A stretch of 64,000 bases of DNA from Allantophomopsis cytisporea (lineage: Eukaryota; Ascomycota; Leotiomycetes; Phacidiales; Phacidiaceae): assembly GCA_024752435.1 (NCBI GenBank), contig CP103035.1:558001-622000 (forward strand), written 5' to 3'. The notes below the pieces were generated by a model. That model was not told the origin of the DNA. It did no database searches and worked only from the letters and a program-made list of their open reading frames with translations. Below, piece by piece: positions 59,643 through 64,000 of the stretch (the stretch's first letter is position 1; each line of letters opens with the position of its first letter). Both the position numbers and the translations under genes were made by a program.

Positions 59643-61232
59643 CAATAGGAGGATTCTATCTCAACCATTCAACGCATGACACTTGGGTGAGTTATGTGAT
59701 GCTGAGTGAAAGTAGGGGCTCGACATACGTAATTCATAGTGTTAGTATCCAGACACTATCTCGGACCGTATTGAGATATAAGTGAGCTCGATTTATTCAA
59801 ATCCATGTGTTTTCCATACGTGAAATACTCCGTAGAGACATGGTCATTACATCATTAAAGCAGGGAACCTTGGAAAATAATAATGGCTGACACTCATAAA
59901 GGTCTTGCGTCATACCGGAATCCACAACGTCCTTTTGATTGATTTATTTTATTGATTTACGGAGACAGACTTCAGGTATCATGGAGAATATTCTTTCTAA
60001 ATTCTTTTCTTTTGTTTTTTTTGCTGGAAACCACGATAGGAACCTTGTCTTCCAGCCACCTACTCGTCGTCCACACGATCAGGTCGACGAATGAATACCT
60101 AACAGACTGAGAGCGTTTATGTATCATCTTCATCTTCTTTTAGTTCGCAGCAAGTACATGGCTGCGATTTTTATAAATTGGCGTGGCAGTATGCTGTGAC
60201 TTTGGGCAATGGACTGTACCCAGAGCTCTCTACGAGGACTATTTACACGATGGTCCGATACTACCGTCATGTCATCTGACATCATACATGATATCCTGTC
60301 TTTGGCATCGGCACGCATACCGAGCCAAGCAGTCCAGAAGTAGCCAAACAAGTAGCCGGCAACTGTCTTGACAGCATAATTATGCAGTAAAAGTCGCCGG
60401 TGTGCTGCAAAAAGTGACCGTCGTCACGCAGATTACTTCAGATTAGTCGACTAATTTTATCTCGAGTTTTTTTTTATCGATCTTGTACAGGTTCATGTAC
60501 GTTTATCTTATCAACAGTGAAATATTACAGTATAAGGCTATCAAATCGGTCTAAACCAAATGTTTTATCGAATTTAAAGGTATTCAATGTGACGAAACTG
60601 TCAGCTTACCTCTCAATAATACATGCTCGAGGACTGCTAATGCTTCTACAGATGATCTGTCCATCGAAGCGCCAGTAACGGTAAGTTAATGGGCCTTCGC
60701 AAATCAAGGCTGAAGTTAAGAAAGCTGCTCCGTATGCAGTGGTAACGATTATGTTGAAAAAGCGGCTTGATAGCAAAGATTCATGACTATACTGAACATC
60801 AACAAGACAACGAGAACGACTTCTCCTATACTCATCAAAGGACAGTTGCAATGCCACTGTTCACTTTATACATAGAGATAGAAGTATAGGCTTCGACAAC
60901 GATAGCAGGTCTGATTCCAATTGCTGCTATTAGTGGATTTGTGAATTCGGTGAAATATGGCGACGATTCCCTTTTCACTGACCACAAATATGATCTGTGA
61001 TACAGGAAGATAAAAAGACTCGTGAACTGATCGTGAACCGCCATTCATTACTTTTTCGGTAAAGTGAGAGACGGTACCTGTGTTCTTGTAAGAATGCCAT
61101 TCAACGAAAGCAAGTGAACGAGAGGATCACCACCACCGCTGTCGCTGCTACTCGCCACTTGCCATCTCTGGCCATCACTACAACTATCTTGCCGCAACTG
61201 TGTACTGTGTGTAGTACCTTAGTAATCTTAGT

Positions 61233-61279
61233 GAACGAAATATGGAGGTTGGTAGGAAGCCTCCATATGGTATTCGTTC
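61233..61279. repeat. Long bulged inverted repeat (hairpin)
   Basis: GAACGAA plus ATATGGAGG (61233-61248) can pair with CCTCCATAT (61260-61268) and, after a four-base GGTA bulge, TTCGTTC (61273-61279). That gives 16 perfect base pairs around an 11-base loop. No coding frame is affected. Whether it is transcribed is unknown. Confidence 0.7.
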
Positions 61280-61662
61280 AATTCTCCTCCATACCTTATT
61301 CTTTCAGCTGCGCTGCAACATTCTACTAAGCTCGCACGGGCCAATCATATTCATGTTCCTTGAGCCTCGCCAGGTGTAACTCATAAGTAGATATTTGTCT
61401 AAATCCAGTATAGTCGAGCAGCAATGAGTGTATATATCTAAAGCTATTGACAACTATCCCCTCAATATTACTCTCATTGATAACTAAAATCTGCATCGAA
61501 ACCCAATACGGATCTGGCTGTCAGACCACCAACAAGTTGTCTCCTGCAATTACTATTCAAGTTTCTTAATTGACCATGCTCTAAATATGCGTCTGCTTCT
61601 GATTGAGGAAGTCATCTGAACGACCATGACTTGAAAATATGCCGAGAAAAACGACCCAAATG

Positions 61663-61690
61663 CCCCCCCCCCCTTTTTTTTTTTTTTTTT
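61663..61690. repeat. C11-T17 homopyrimidine run
   Basis: Eleven C are followed directly by seventeen T; the complement is A17-G11. Run length should be treated with care because such tracts are prone to sequencing error. Confidence 0.8.
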
Positions 61691-62491
61691 GCTTTGGATG
61701 TTGTCGGTCGATAATTTTTCCAGCAATAAGTACGATGATTCTGTCTTTGCTTGAGACAGTCAGGAGTCAAGGGGAAGAAGGGGAAGGGCATTTAAGCGAC
61801 GCCGAGGTTTAATGTATTTCGAAACACCAAAGTAATATGAACGAAACCACAAACTCATCACCATCGCCAGCTACACGCATAGAGCCCGGTGGAACCGTAC
61901 ACCATTTGAATACGGACCATGCGTTAGGACCTTTGTACCATCCTTCATATACTTTAGTTTTCTATACTCCTGTATCGACTATATATTTATCGCCACACAT
62001 TGATGCCAAGTCACTGCCCAACCGCATATAAGTACAACTTTTTTTAATTTTTATCTCGATCATTCAACGATGGGACGAAGGCCACAATATTAAGGTGACA
62101 CAGATCCGATCGTCTTGCTTTGTATATTGAACAATGAAGCATAAACAAGCATGGTCAAACCGGCAGGCATTGCCTGTTTCGATCTGCGCGTCCCCGCAGG
62201 GCCTGTTTCTTTTTAAGATGAATTTTCCTTACCTACCATATCGCACACACCCTGCTGCCCATTGTGGATGAGGCTCAATCCCACGTCCAAGCGCCGACCT
62301 TCTATACGCGCTTGCTTGTCATATTCAAGGGGTTGGGGACAGATGCAATATAGTTGTGGAGAGATCTAATGATCTGACAAACACCATGCCATGGGACGCT
62401 TGCCCATTGGTGTTGCTCTCTGTCCTCGAGCGTTGTTAACTTGCTACATCATCGTATCTTACATAATGCTTCGAAAGTTGAAGTATTCTGG

Positions 62492-62498
62492 TATAAGA
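62492..62498 (+). promoter_or_regulatory. TATA box of the LPMO-like gene
   Basis: TATAAGA lies 197 bases before the ATG at 62689 and is followed by a C/T-rich leader, the same arrangement as at the GH71 gene. Confidence 0.42.
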
Positions 62499-62688
62499 TT
62501 CACTTCTTCCCTCTGTCTCATTGCTTCCAATCCCCATCCTCTCATCTTTGAAAGCTTCTGTCACTATTGCTGCGCAATACGGTCTTTTCGGTTCATACCA
62601 TTACATTCTTTCTACACCAACTACATTCATTCCAACTTGCTGGTCATATTTCCCAACTTTTTAGGAACAAGATTTTATAAACTTCAAA

Positions 62689-63660
62689 ATGCAGTACTCG
62701 TCATCTGTTCTCGCCGCTGCCGCCGGTTTGGTCACCACGGTCTCTGCCCATGGTTTTATCACTTCCCCACAGGCTCGTCTTGCTGGTTCCGCCATGGAGG
62801 CTGCTTGCGGTACTCAAGTCTATAACAACCAGGCTTCAGACAACTATGGGAACATTCAGGGAGAGCTTCAGGTAGCTGCCACCCAGTCCGACTACGATGC
62901 GGACGCTTGTGATATCTGGCTTTGCAAAGGCTTCAAGTATGCCGACAACACCGACAATGTCCAGTCTTGGACCGCCGGTCAGACCGTTGACTTCACCTTC
63001 GACGTTCGTGCTCCTCATACTGGTGTTGCCAATGTCTCTATTGTCAACACTGCTACCAACACCATTATTGGCGAGCCTCTTCTCAGCTACTCCGACTTTG
63101 GCGACAACTCCTACACTATTCCAGCCAATGAAACCTCCTTCTCAATCACCATCCCATCAGACCTTGGAGATACCTGCTCTATTGCAGGTGCATGTGTTGT
63201 CCAGCACTACTGGAATGCTGCCTCTATTGACCAGACCTACGAGTCCTGTGTCGACTTCACCGTTGGTGGATCCTCCTCTGGATCCTCTTCCTCCAGTGTA
63301 GCTGTCTCTTCTACTGCCGCTGTCAGCTCCTCTGTAGCTGCCTCATCCAGCTCCGTTGCTTCTACTAGTACCCTTGCTGTCTCCTCCGCAGTGGCTGTGA
63401 ACGTTGTATCTACATCCAGCTCTGTTCCAACCACTCTCCAGACTGTTGCTTCATCTGCTGCCAGTACAACCGCTGCCGCCACTTCCGCTGCTGCATCCGC
63501 TACTTCCTCTCTCTCAACCACCAGCGTTCCAAGCGGGGCCACCATTAAGGATGTCCTCGTAAGTGCTAACCAAATCCAACCCGTTTGAACAAGACCAACA
63601 GCTAACATGCTTTAGTCCTGGTTGACCGACTATTTCACTACCGAATACTCTTCCTCTTAG
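62689..63660 (+). CDS. Secreted LPMO-like / chitin-binding type 4 domain protein
   Basis: Two exons (62689-63558, 63616-63660) encode 304 residues. The signal peptide MQYSSSVLAAAAGLVTTVSA is predicted to be cut before His21, so the mature protein starts HGFITSPQAR. A second histidine (His110, in DVRAPHTGVANVSIV) sits where copper-dependent lytic polysaccharide monooxygenases of the type 4 chitin-binding fold keep theirs. Cysteines at 40, 74 and 79, a pair in TCSIAGACVVQHYWN, and YESCVDFTV near the domain end suggest disulphides and an axial aromatic. Residues ~200-285 are an O-glycosylation-type Ser/Ala/Thr/Val stalk. The last exon gives SWLTDYFTTEYSSS, not a GPI signal. The intron is 57 bases. 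Enzymatic activity is inferred from the predicted histidine brace; a non-catalytic surface protein is possible. Confidence 0.85.
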
Positions 63661-64000
63661 ATACTTGCAGCAATGCATTATAGGGGCTATCTTAGACATA
63701 GAAAGATGTAGATGCGGAAGATCTGGACTTGAAGTCCTCTATATTTCTTGTACATAAAATGAGACTTGTATTATCACACACTTTACAGGCTTTTTATTTG
63801 ATCACCAAAACTCACAGGACAGGCTGGTACGCCTACTCCTGTCAGCCATATGATACATAATGGATGGAGAGCTTCCTGTAATCACTCGGAAGTCAAGAAT
63901 GTCTCAAGATTTCTAAAACGACTTTGATTTTCTATGTCAGTTTTAGTTGTTGGGGTTCCTGTAACTCATGATGTCAGCACCTTTTATTGATAGAGCAGGG
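63661..64000. other. 3' flank of the LPMO-like gene
   Basis: AT-rich 3' flank to the window end; I see no other feature. Confidence 0.5.

Larger units (their letters stand above)
59643..62491. other. Gene-free spacer upstream of the LPMO-like gene
   Basis: About 2.85 kb with no supported gene. It contains the long hairpin at 61233-61279 and a C11-T17 run at 61663-61690, each listed separately. Confidence 0.5.

Overview
The window looks like a nuclear genome segment of a filamentous ascomycete. Genes are split by short introns (mostly 47-60 bases, GT-AG) with CTRAY-like branch points. The set combines conserved eukaryotic genes (OXA1, SWA2-type auxilin, ERG7, SPO11, AP-1 mu, OPI1, RTT109, mL57) with families typical of Pezizomycotina: DUF1996 secreted protein, fungal-rhodopsin/PTH11-like membrane protein, GH71 alpha-1,3-glucanase, a Dal5-type transporter and an LPMO-like secreted protein. 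Long, microsatellite-rich intergenic spacers would suit a Leotiomycetes/Helotiales genome, but that placement is inference; no marker gene is present.

Layout. 1-831 (+): 3' end of mitochondrial OXA1. 1672-1923 (-): small Cys/His protein. 3400-5367 (-): DUF1996 secreted protein. 5368-15096: 9.7 kb with no gene I can support. 15097-17947 (-): SWA2/auxilin-like J-protein. 17948-24745: a second gene-poor stretch, ending in a very long leader. 24746-26491 (+): URC4 (DUF1688). 28219-29475 (-): seven-TM protein. 34082-36448 (-): ERG7, head to head with 36787-38475 (+) SPO11. 38749-39975 (-): F-box protein. 42431-44093 (+): GH71 glucanase. 44460-46019 (-): AP-1 mu, divergent from 48486-50235 (+) OPI1 across 2.5 kb. 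50827-52077 (+): ankyrin protein. 53346-54229 (-): mL57, head to head with 54476-56134 (+) RTT109. 57869-59642 (+): MFS transporter. 62689-63660 (+): LPMO-like secreted protein.

The genes do not form one cluster or pathway. Housekeeping functions (mitochondrial translation and insertion, clathrin trafficking, sterol and phospholipid control, chromatin, meiosis) are interleaved with genes for the cell surface and nutrition. Exon structures were rebuilt by hand from splice sites, reading-frame continuity and family motifs; the coding lengths of all complete gene models are divisible by three.

I found no CRISPR, phage-like or recognisable transposon system. The observations most worth following are: the LPMO-like protein with a predicted N-terminal histidine; a GC-AG intron in the GH71 gene; a 1.28 kb leader before URC4 with a single upstream ATG; three short uORFs and an ICRE-like site upstream of OPI1; and an unusual hairpin at 61233-61279.
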